A stretch of 25,342 nucleotides of DNA from Spirogloea muscicola (lineage: Eukaryota > Streptophyta > Zygnematophyceae > Spirogloeales > Spirogloeaceae). Of this stretch, positions 8,134-17,529 are shown piece after piece. Numbering within the stretch: position 1 is the stretch's first letter; every line of letters begins with the position of its first letter. The translations under genes were made by a program, and so were the position numbers. The DNA is taken from assembly GCA_009602725.1 (NCBI GenBank), contig WELB01000057.1, positions 637,010 through 662,351 on the forward strand, given 5' to 3'. The notes beneath the pieces are model-generated. The model saw only the letters and a program-made list of their open reading frames with translations. It was not told the DNA's origin and made no database searches.

Positions 8134-11100
8134 TTACAGAAAGCCGAAAACAAGGAGCACCAACAGCATCGCCAACCAACGCTCTCGCCGCACCAAGGCG
8201 TTTTGTGGTGCTTTATTGAGAGGCAAGTAATCTGGCATTCTACATTGCCGGCCATCGTACCACACTTCTGTTGGAAAGAGGCTCTCAGACAGCTTCATGA
8301 TTTTCCCGCCCGTTGTATTATATGTGGCAGAACCTGGTGTGCGATTGAATAGCAGTGTGAACATCACATTGCCCCCTCCCAGCAGCCAGCTATTGTAATA
8401 AGGAATGCCTTCAATCAGCAGGTTGTCTTCTGCAGTCATGTAAGTGGTTTCGGGCATCACAACTGTGTCACACATCATGCCTCCTCCATTGATTCCTCCA
8501 TTGATGGACTGGATAGATGCAGTCTTGAGTATGGTGCTTGCACTGGACTGCAGCATGCTGTGGAGGAGATGGGAAGGAGTGAAGAGGAAGCTAACCATAA
8601 GGGGGCATGTCAAATGAGGAGTTGACAGAGTAGACATCCTGAAGACTTATATTATAGAGTGGAGGGAGCTGCAGAACCATGTCCCAGTTCTTGTCGGTTA
8701 CTTGTCCCTTATTTGCTGCTGCAACCTGCATGCTTGGGCGAGAGGTCAGTATAAGCCTCCTTGAAAGTGCTTTGCATATGTCTAAAGTGGCTATTGCGGT
8801 ACCTGCAGGATCCAGCCTCTGCTGTCAGTAGGCTGGGGTATATTCATGTGAATAGTTGTGCCACAGTTGTCATCACACCTCTGCCACCACGTCAAAGTCA
8901 CCCTTCCAACATTAGTATGCGCAGTGAACATCAGGAGATCTTGCAAGCTGCACACCATCTTTCAATTTTTCAAGCATGCTTGACTAATTGAGCAAGTGGA
9001 GACTGATTCGGACAAACAGCTTCTTCCAGTCAGAATGCTCAAATTTGGGTTGTCATGTCAATTGTCATGTCAAACACCAAGTGACCTACCCCTGTTTTGC
9101 TGCCAACCACTTGGAAGCCACCCAGATCTTTCCCAAGAAGTAGCAGTGCTGCAGGATTGGGCTTTGCTGGAGCTGCAATGTCGCAGCTGTTCGTATAAAT
9201 AAGAGTGCTGTCACACTTGCAGGCACAGGAAGTGCAAGGGGACATTGTCTTATTCCAGTATCCTGTCATGATAAGCGGCAGGAAGGTGATTGAGAATTGA
9301 GCTCTTGCAATCGAACGAGTACAACATGGCATGTCTTATGCAATATCAGAGGCAGCGGGGCTCCATCGATGGGCAGATGGCAGAAAAGGTGCAAGGTGGT
9401 CATAAGCTAAACAAGTATTGCTCATAGCAGACAAGCATTCCATTACTGGTGCCCTGACACAGTGTAAGAGTACCAGAGATAGAGACACAGCAGGAGAAGT
9501 TGGCAAGTGCAGCTCTTGTCTGGCCACATTCCATTGCATAGGAGGCTGCTCGAGTGAGGGTTAACAAACGTGTCAGGCATGTACAAGAGATTTCTGAAGA
9601 TGAAGCAGAAGAAGGATTGACAAGGTCTTATTTGCCAAGTACCTTTGGCTGGCACCATTTGGCGTGCAGATTGGCTCGAGGAAGGAAAGCTGTTGACCTG
9701 AGCATTCCGTTCTGGTGGATCACAGTCATAGCCTGGAATACTGAGTGAAAAGTTGGCAGGAAACAACAAGTTGTCTGCTCCCCAGAAACGACGACCTCGT
9801 CTCTGTTGCACACACAGGAGCTTTATATTATTAACAGATGCTGAAGAAATTTGTCGAGAGTGCTCTGCGGGCTAATGCATTCTGTGACCTGAAGGAAGCA
9901 TCAAGTGACTTTAGACTTTGGAGGAGAGACCATGGTCATCGTGAAATTGGTCCTGCTTCCTGCTACATCATAGACTGCGGCAGTCAAAGATCCGTTGAGC
10001 CTGCACATAATGAGGGGCTTCTGTATCATGAATAACGAATGGAAATCAGCTCTCACACAAGCACTGTCAGATAACTTGATGAAGGGCTAGGCATGCTGTT
10101 GTCCTCCATAAAGCGAATAGAAGAAGCTTACGGGCTATTGTCAACAACTGTAGGTGCAGGATCACAAGAGTAGGCATGCTTAAAAGTTGGCTTATCGTGG
10201 CAGGCTGCACAATTGTCGCAATCTGGACAAGCAAACGAAGAGCAACTAAGCTTCAACCAAGGGCAGCTTATAAAATATTAGCGAGCTCTACATCGTCTTC
10301 ACAGCGTTTGGAAGGAGACCATCACCTCCGTATGTCAGAGTTTGGCAATCTTGACAGTCCAAGAGCACTCTGTGGTAGTAGGAGTCATGGGTATGCTGGT
10401 CATGGCGTGATTGTCCAACGATTTCACGGACAAGCAAGAAATTTGGCCTGTATCTATAGAGTGCACACTGGCCAAAACCCTAACTTTCAACACACCAAGA
10501 AAGCATGAACACTTGTAGACACTCACTCGTCCATCTGCCACACCCACTGCAGTGCCCAACCGGGATTCATGGAGATATTTGTATACTGCTGCAGATTGTC
10601 TATCCGGACAAAGACCTGGCAACCAGTCGATGTAAGTGGAAAAATATGAGTGTGACAGTCAACAACATCGTTGGCCCTCATAGGCACTCAATGTCCTTGA
10701 CATTCTTGTATGTAGTCCATTGAATGAGCTGTTGCAGCAACAATGAACAGGTCAGTCTGTCGCCAGGACAAGTTCTGAATGGTTGGACTCATCGCAAATG
10801 AACTGCTCACTTCGTAGTTGTAGTAGTCCGACTTGATGACATCCCAAAAGACGGCCACATCATGATAATCTGCTGATGGTGGCAACGTGTTCTCTGATCC
10901 TGCACATGACATGCTTCATAGCTTGAAGTACTTGCTTGCAGAGTGCTCTGGGCAGGACAGATCATAATTATATAAATTTATCGATGGACAGATCAGATCA
11001 AGAAGTACCGAGCCTATTACCGGCCGAAGTAGGCCCTGATGCACCACCGTTGTAGGTGCAGCATTGACGGAGAGTGTTTGTGGCTGTTCACCAAACACAT

Positions 11101-12586
11101 AGAACGAAATCACAAAGTGCCAAGATGCCTACATAGCAATCTAGTTTCAGTTGCTTCCATGGCCATTGTCTTGATTGCGATGCAGTGTGGGCTTTTCCGA
11201 GCTGGTCACCACGCAGTATCAGCACTTGCCAGGTGGCGGCAGGATGTCAGAAGGCTTGCAGGAAAACCCATCAGAAATCAGCTCAAAGCCGTTGGGTAGG
11301 GCCTGCTGAGATATTTTTGCGCCAATCTCTGTACCGGATAACTTGATGGTGTGACTATAGCTGGAGAGTTGGCCTGCTGCAGCATATGCTGTTGGCAGGA
11401 CTTGCAATCCCGGGGGATTTTCAAGGAGGAGGTTGTTTCCTGCAGAGGTGGCATCACCAAGGACATTGACCTAGTATGTTAACGTTGGCCACGTGAATCC
11501 ATGCCTCAGTCAATGCCTACTGTGAGTAGGTTGATTCTCAAAGCATGTAGACGGCTGAATCCTTGTAGTCTAGTGACGTGCTTCAATTGGTCGGTCAGCT
11601 TGCATCCTCCGCGGATGCAAGCAGGCGCACAGAGTTGACAATATAGCTACGATAGAGTCTATGTGGACCAAGATAGCGAGACGGGAGCTAGTTACAGAGG
11701 TGATGTATGTATAGGAGGAGAATAAGAGATGACCGAGACAGCACAAAGCGTCTCAATATGCATTACAGGAACAATTTGCTAGGTCATGCAGATTGTAACC
11801 TGCCAACGGAAGTGCTGCTGCAGGAGGTAGCGACACGCCCGACACCATGGTGATAACCTCATTGTTCTTGAAGTCAATCTCAAGCTGCCACTGATGCAGG
11901 TTGGTCCTTCCTATGTTGTACATCACGGCTGTGGCATTGAATTGGTATGCAGCAGCATCTGGATACATGATCCGACGAAGCGACCACACAGTGTAGTCTA
12001 TAAGTATGCCATTGCAAGAGGGAAGTCGGAGAAGACGGGTGTTTGGTGAGACAGGTTGACTGCTGTGAAGTCCGTGGGAGTACACATGAGCCTTGCGTTT
12101 TGGTGGAGCTGGTCCAGGAGCACCGACTGGTGTCATTGATGGACTTCTTGGAGCTGGTCCAGGAGCACCAACTGGTGTCGTTGATAGACCACTTGGAGCT
12201 GGTCCAGGAGCATCTTCTGTGGTGGACATTCCCGGAGTTTCACATGCGGAACAGCTTCCAAGAGCACCATCCACATCTGGCGATATAGAATTACCATCTG
12301 CGAGCAGCCGCAGAGCAGCACGTGCAGACAGTATAAGGTTTTGCAGACGTGCCAGTCTTTCGTAAGCCCCCTTCATGCAGACGTAGGCTGATATCGTCAC
12401 TCAGCAAATGGGCTCATGTGACCAGCAGGACAGAGTCACTATGATGTAAGCCTCTTGCATTTGCACGGGCAGTGGAATAATACCTGATGGTGCTGCTGCC
12501 AAGTGTACTTGGCTAGCAACAAGCTCAAGATAGAAGGATGTAATGATGGCAGCCGCCAGCAAGCTTGGGAGCAGTCGTATATGCAT
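8134..12586 (-). CDS. COBL: COBRA-like GPI-anchored extracellular protein (COBL7/COBL10-like), about 14 exons
   Basis: Exons fixed by phase and family match: 12586-12484, 12387-11800, 11439-11230, 10899-10811, 10615-10527, 10447-10326, 10222-10132. Approximate: 10000-9905, 9802-9643, one near 9550-9470, 9332-9112, 8947-8803, 8725-8596, about 8570-8134. It starts with a signal peptide (MHIRLLPSLLAAAIITSFYL). An Ala/Pro/Thr linker follows, then an N-terminal domain (CNGILIDYTVWSL ... WQLEIDFKNNEV). The COBRA domain has DVAVFWDVIKSDYYNYE, VRIDNLQQYTN with PGWALQWVW, APTVVDNSP, a Cys cluster (PCTSCACKC), RCDDNCG, and a last block PTEVWYDGRQCRMPDYLPL. The C-terminus is basic then hydrophobic (RRERW, LAMLLVLLVFGFL, stop), a typical GPI signal. 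In plants COBRA proteins act at the cell surface in cellulose and wall organisation; that role here is inferred. Product is roughly 800 residues. The conserved CC pairs of plant COBL are partly absent or in unmodelled exons. Confidence 0.88.
10900..11229 (-). other. COBRA-like intron 3, probable GC-AG intron
   Basis: The reading phase (one base carried, completing Gly in the next exon) and family alignment require the donor CCACCTG|GCAAGTGC rather than a GT. The GC donor is followed by the AAGT expected of GC-AG introns, and the acceptor is TGTGCAG at 10900. Confidence 0.55.
12105..12220 (-). repeat. 45-base tandem repeat coding an Ala/Pro/Thr linker in the COBRA-like protein
   Basis: GGAGCTGGTCCAGGAGCA recurs at 12105, 12150 and 12195, exactly 45 bases (15 codons) apart. 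On the minus strand it encodes three copies of a unit with APGPAP and (T/M)TPVG. Ala-Pro and Thr-Pro runs of this kind are substrates for proline hydroxylation and arabinogalactan-type glycosylation in the plant lineage (family knowledge), which suits a wall-facing linker between signal peptide and first domain. Confidence 0.85.
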
Positions 12587-13200
12587 GTTGTTGCAGACTT
12601 TGAGTGCAGGGTCTCGCAGCATCACTTGAAGACACAGGCCGCCCACTGTCGGATCCTGATTTGTAGGCGGTTCACCGCTTGGCCTTGACCTTGCGTCTCT
12701 GACAGTTCCGCTTTGCTACTGTGCTCTGACAAGAGTCGCCTGCACGATGCAGACTGGAGCCGGCTTGGAGGGCGTCCTCTTCAGCCAGCACTCGGAGAAG
12801 GTGGTTAGTGATAGCGACGCCGTTGGATTGGCTCTCGACTGCCGCGACGGTGCGTCCTCCAAGAGGAGGGGGGGGTTGCCGCGGGAGAGGCGGGTAGGAC
12901 GGAAGCGTCTGCGCCTCGGTCCTGGCTTGGAGCCGCCAGACCTGCTGCCGCCGGCTTGGCGGCTCAGCAGAGGCGCACTGCAGTCAGCTGGCGCGGATGG
13001 AAGCCGCCCGCAGACGTGGAAGACAGCGGTTGAGAGGGAACCGGGGCGGCGGAGCAGATGGGAAGGCCTCGCTCGACATGCTGACCCGGCCGGCCGTCGG
13101 CCTGCAGCTCGCGCGTGGCTCCCCGTCGGCTGGCTTCTACAGCTGTTCTTCTATTACCAGCAGCCGCATTCGTCCAGGAATGGTGTAATTATCAAGTGAT
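12587..13200. other. COBRA-like promoter region and a GC-rich open frame of uncertain meaning
   Basis: The first 160 bases upstream of the COBRA-like start should hold its promoter and 5' UTR. On the plus strand an ATG at 12747 opens a 150-codon frame (MQTGAGLEGVLFSQHSEK, then Arg/Gly/Pro-rich sequence, ending RNGVIIK). Its base composition is like first exons here, and it would be divergently arranged with the COBRA-like gene. No domain is recognisable and the frame ends where a retroelement tail begins, so it may be a first exon or a gene cut by insertion. Confidence 0.3.
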
Positions 13201-13290
13201 GGAGGCCTGAGTGGCCAAGTACAAAGGCAAGCATATTGACAGAGGTACTGACAGATGTACATCACCCGCTGCGCATGTACATCACCTTTC
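13201..13290 (-). mobile_element. Solo 3' UTR of retroelement family A
   Basis: Read on the minus strand this is GCGGGTGATGTACATCTGTC ... CTGTCAATATGCTTGCCTTT, then GTACTTGGCCACTCAGGCC. It aligns with the 3' UTRs at 681-750, 5089-5165 and 21314-21380. The terminal stem GGCC...GGCC is at 13204-13216. No coding sequence is left, so this insertion contains only the tail. Confidence 0.75.
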
Positions 13291-13840
13291 GTGATCACAG
13301 GCCGCAAGGCTTTCCCGCTGTGATCGCTCGTCCGTGACTACACGGCCGCAGCACCACGAGAGGACCGTTTCCGCGCCGCCCGAGGAAGGCCCCGGCGGCG
13401 TCGTGCTCGAGCCCCCCCCGTTGCTCCCCGGCGCCGCGGCCGAGGCGGCCACCATCGCTTCAACCAAGGGGGCCCCGGGCAAGGCGCTGCACGTGACATG
13501 AAGGAGCGGTCGTAGTGCTGCCAATCACTGGTCGACTCTACGCCCGCGGAGGGAGCGACGCTGCCTCTCCAGCGGATCGGGCAATTCGAGCGACACTGCT
13601 TCTCTTCTCCCGTGTGACGTATGGACCCGTCGACGGCCGGGCCTTGACTAGTCCTCTGTCGTGGCATGGCTCCCCTTCAATCTGCGGGTTGAACGTACCT
13701 TGGCTGCCGCTTCAGAATACTGACTGCACCCCCTGTATCGGCTGTTGACTAGGATTTACTGAGGTGCCATCCGCCATAGCCACCTGATAAGCCAAGTCAT
13801 TTGTGCTTTCCTTCTGGGCCTTCCCCTTCACTTCGTCCAA
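13291..13840. other. GC-rich stretch with open frames, no gene assigned
   Basis: Positions 13350-13500 are very GC-rich and open on both strands. The plus frame reads SAPPEEGPGGVVLEPPPLLP and then AAAEAATIASTKGAPGKALH before a stop. It could be a first exon (a GTGACA follows) or a CpG-rich promoter. I see no conserved domain and no downstream exon that continues it. Confidence 0.3.
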
Positions 13841-13847
13841 TCCCTTT

Positions 13848-14120
13848 GGGCTGGCCTTCCACAGCCATCGCCTCCTTCTGCGAGGGCTCTCTGTTCTTCT
13901 CTATTATTAAACTTACAGGTGTTGCCTCTGCTTTACTGAGCGGCTACTGTTTAGCTGATGATTGGGTCTTTGGTGTTGGGCTATACCTCCTCGGACCTTG
14001 TGTCACCTTTTTGGGCTGGCCTTATACCAGCCACCGCTGAAGCGCCGGCAAACATCAGAGCCTCTAACCCCTCTGCCCAGAGAGAGGCGCGCGATGGCTG
14101 TGGAAGGCCAGCACCATCGA
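13848..14120. repeat. Foldback element: 22-base inverted repeats made of the hairpin repeat
   Basis: GCTGGCCTTCCACAGCCATCGC at 13850-13871 is exactly the reverse complement of 14091-14112, about 220 bases apart. A further copy of the hairpin word lies between them (14013-14032). Each arm is itself a copy of the dispersed GGGCTGGC...AGCC repeat, so the arrangement could be a MITE-like unit or two insertions in opposite orientation. Confidence 0.6.
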
Positions 14121-15070
14121 GGTCCCAAGGACAAGGTCGGGGCCATTTCCGCCTCTTCAGTCCCTTTCTTGTCACGTCCATCTTGCATGAGAAGTGTGTT
14201 GACTAGGTTCAGCTCACTTTCATTCTGAAGCGCATTGCGCACCTTACTCGTAAAAGCTGATGGTAAATCGTAAAAGCTGATGGTCAATTCATCACCTCAA
14301 GCCCGGCAGATATGGTCACACGCGGGCAGCTCCAGCGCACACAGGGCGGGCGATCGGGCGCCGCTCCTTGATGAGTTGGCAACATGACAGGGCTTGCATG
14401 GGCGGGCCCGCCTGGCGCGCCGCGTGGCGGCATGCTCCACAGGAGAGCAGCCGGCACGACCACGGCGGCTCAGCCACACCGTCATGATCGTCTCGCCTCC
14501 AGATGGCCCAGCCCCTCAACAATTAAGACGACCCTCGACCCAGCATGTAGAGGTGCGCATGAGATGAAAGGGAGGCCAACCCAATTCATTTTAAATGAAG
14601 CCTACGGAATGGGCTACACAGAGCGAAGCCCTTGGCACCCTCCTCCCGTTCTGACTGAGCTTCTTCAGGCCCCTTCGTAGCTGCTAAGAGTTTTTGGCCC
14701 CTTCGAACCTTTGTCAATTCTTTTCGGGCTGGCTTTTCATAGCCCTTGCCCCCATTGGGAAAGAAGAAAGGGCTCGCCCATTGAGGATAGGGGCTGGACA
14801 AGCCAGCCCAAAAAAGAATGAACAAAGAACGAGAAGGGGGCCGGGAGTGCCACTTCGTGTCTTGGCTAAGAGGAGAGGAGGAGTTCTTCAGGAAAGCGGG
14901 ATAGCTGTGAGGCCAGCCCAAAACCCAGGTACGGTGGGGCCGGGAAGCGCAAAGCACGCAGCTACGATAGAGCCCAGGAGGAGAAGGCGCGCGCGGTGCG
15001 CATGAATTAAGAGAGGCCCAACTTAAGCCAATACACTGTCTGGCATAAAGAAATGGGGGACCAATATTAG
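14121..15070. repeat. Cluster of dispersed repeat modules between COBRA-like and cyanase genes
   Basis: Modules seen: GCGCATGAGATGAAAGGGAGG and GGGCTACACAGAGCGAAGCCC at 14556-14640; GGCCCCTTCGTAGC and CGAACCTTTGTCAATTC at 14670-14720; hairpins at 14726-14745 and 14791-14809; a half hairpin at 14903-14919; and GCGCGCGGTGCGCATGAATT with CCAATACACTG at 14987-15050. A short tandem (TCGTAAAAGCTGATGGT, twice) lies at 14250-14284. No gene is evident. The cyanase promoter must lie at the right end of this cluster or in the following 300 bases. Confidence 0.6.
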
Positions 15071-15377
15071 ACGGGCGTATTCTTCCGTTTAGACAGCTCC
15101 GTTGTATTCGCAGCACACTGCACCCGAGTTGCGGCCGCCGCCGAGCTCAGAGCCGGAGCCGGCGCCCAGCTGCTGCCTGCCGCGCCCCGCTTCCAGCGCG
15201 GCGCAGCTGCGCGGCAAGCGGCTGCACGAGCCGCGTTCGCGACCGGCTTGCGGAGTCGCCAGCCAGCGAGCGCCACATGCGAGTTGGCAACTCCACTCAA
15301 CGAGCGCCAAAGGACGGCTGCTGAGGCACCCCCGCCACTCTTCACCTCCGAGTCGCTGTATTGCATTGCCCGGGGCC

Positions 15378-16656
15378 ATGGCCGACGACTACTACACTGA
15401 GAGGAAGGCCGAGGTGGTGGCGAAGCTGCTGGAGGCCAAGAAGAAGAGTGGCAAGACATTCGAGGAGATCTCTCAGGAGGTGGGGCTCACCAACTGCTAC
15501 ACCGTGCAGCTTTTCTTCCGGCAGGTGCGTGCCCGTCGTATAGCAGGTCTGTGATGCAATCAATCCTTCTGCGCATATGTCCCTCCTAGTTCTTCATTCT
15601 AAGTTCCCTGCCCTTCTGGTGTCATGACATTCTTCTACCTCCACTCCTTGGGATCCTCAGCGTGGCATGCCCTTAGCCAGGAGAAGCCGGAGCTTTGCTG
15701 ACAATGATCAAGCTTGTCCGCACTATGAAGATCTTGGCTTGGCGATGACTTCTTGTACAGGCTCAGCTTAAGAAGGACACTGCAACATTGCTGAAGAAGG
15801 CTGTTCCAGACCTCGACGATGAGGTGCTGAAGGAGATGCAGGAGCCTCCATTTCGCTCCTATGATGAAGAGATACTGCAGGAGCCGAATGTTTACAGGTG
15901 GAGGCTGCTGGCACCTGCAGTGACAGTTATCTTGTGCATTCATAAAACTGGTCTTGGATAAGATATAACACAGCCTGTCTTTCCCGTCTTCCCCAATGTA
16001 TTGATTGATGGCCAGATTGCCGGTCAGTCTTTTGCTTGCTCGACAAGTTCGTGAAAATCTCGGACTCCCTCTTCATACTAGACATGATCCCAGCGCTTGC
16101 TAAAGTTGCTCAGACTCTATTCTGGTGCCAGGATCCATGAGGCTGTGATGCACTATGGAAGGACGTTCACTGTTCTCCTCCAAGAGAAGTTTGGAGATGG
16201 CATGTATGCCCAGACAGCAATTGCCCTTGCTCAGCCCTCAGTGTGCATGTGATTGCCTGAATCGTTCCTAGATTTAGAGAAGACTACATAGTGTTTCAGA
16301 ATGCGGTTATGATATCAGCCTGCCGCAGCTAAGATTTGCTCAATAAGAGTGCATGCATGGCACCAGTGAGGAAGTAGTAGGGCTGGCAAATTTTCTGGGG
16401 GCTCTTAGCTGTTCAAGCTTAGGAAGTGACTTTGACTCGGCAGGATTGTGTCAAGTGCCGGCTGCCAAAAATTGGGGAGTGATATACGTCTACAATGCCT
16501 CTTCATGTGAACAGCATGTCTGCTATAGACTTCTTCTGTACCATGGACAAAATTAAGGGCAAGCACGGTGAGGACAGGTGCCTCATTTCATTCAACGGGA
16601 AATTCCTGCCCCATACTGAACAGGTGATGATCTTTCCTCAAGGTCTCAAGCTTTGA
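15378..16656 (+). CDS. CYN: Cyanase (cyanate hydratase/lyase), four exons
   Basis: Exons 15378-15524, 15761-15897, 16132-16203, 16515-16656; phases agree and give 165 residues, the normal family length. The N-terminal helical domain reads [20 protein letters not shown] and [11 protein letters not shown]. The catalytic domain reads [46 protein letters not shown] and [11 protein letters not shown]. The catalytic Arg and Glu (NVYR-IHE) and the Ser (GIMSAID) of the E. coli enzyme are conserved. Cyanase forms a decamer and converts cyanate plus bicarbonate to ammonia and CO2 via carbamate. The frame is open 92 codons upstream, but the ATG at 15378 (GGCCATGG) is its only ATG, so no cleavable targeting peptide is needed to explain the model. 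The final ten residues ([10 protein letters not shown]) may be a local tail read past an unused splice site. Confidence 0.95.
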
Positions 16657-17529
16657 CATGATTGTCCATTTCCAGAGCATCCATATTGAATTTCGAGACA
16701 GATAGTCTGAATGGGAATGATGTGGTTTGAGGTAGTAACATCTCTTGATCTCAAGCATCTGTTACACCCTGACGGTGTCAGACTGGCCAAGGGCAAGTAA
16801 TCTATCTTGCAACACTTGTCGTGCTGCAGAAGCTGGACATGAATACGGCGCCACGACCTCAGAAGGAGTAAACATCTGTTGGGCCTTGAGAGTGTTGCTG
16901 ACGGCACGCCAATCTCTTCTTGCAGACATGAGTAGCATGCTAGCAGGGCTTTCGGGTTGTAGCAGTCCTTTAGGTTGTCTCTCGACTGAGCCACTCACTC
17001 AAGCTAAGTTGTGGCGTGAAGATTGATGACTGCACAATGCCACAACACCCAAGTCGACACTTGCAATAGTATAGCAGAAACTGTAGTAACTTGTACTTGA
17101 TTGCTGCCTTGTAGCATTGTACATGTATGACCTTGCTAGAGCTCTGTATCACTCAGCCAGGCCCGAAATGAAATTGTCTTTGCATGCTTTTGCAATGACC
17201 AATTATGCTGAATGTACAAGAATGGGCTTCAGTTGTAGTGACCACAGCGCCAGTGCACGTGCAAGATCGGCTGACGCGCAATTAAGAACCACTTGACTAC
17301 TTTAGGAAGAAGACCAAGGAAGAGGACTGACTCTGCTGCAGTAGTACGAGGGCTGACTCTGAAGCCAAAATACCATGCCAGTGCTAATATTGACATACAC
17401 TTCTGAGCTTCAAGAAGAATAAGGATCTGACTGAGACAGTCCTCTGCAAGAAGATGGACTCTGTCAGAGGCTCAAAAAAACGAGGGCTCCTTGCGTATCC
17501 AGGACAGTAGACCAGGCTCACTAGCATGA
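16657..17529. other. Spacer between convergent cyanase and CSN6 genes
   Basis: The stretch lies between two stop codons facing each other and should hold both 3' UTRs and polyadenylation sites. Small open frames occur, but none has homology I recognise, and the AT-richer composition is non-coding in style. Confidence 0.5.

Noticed and set aside
9470-9550. Alternative COBRA-like exon frame reading NFSCCVSISG
   Set aside because: It resembles the COBRA CCVS motif, but another frame of the same bases (MQWNVARQ) fits the preceding TWNITC-like position and the next exon already supplies a CC (MPCC). It is left unresolved rather than claimed.
13515-13748. Plus-strand 77-codon open frame
   Set aside because: It has no motif, no splice partners and lies in a repeat-rich spacer.
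15102-15377. N-terminal extension of cyanase (possible transit peptide)
   Set aside because: The frame is open but contains no ATG before 15378, and homology begins there; a non-ATG start would be needed.
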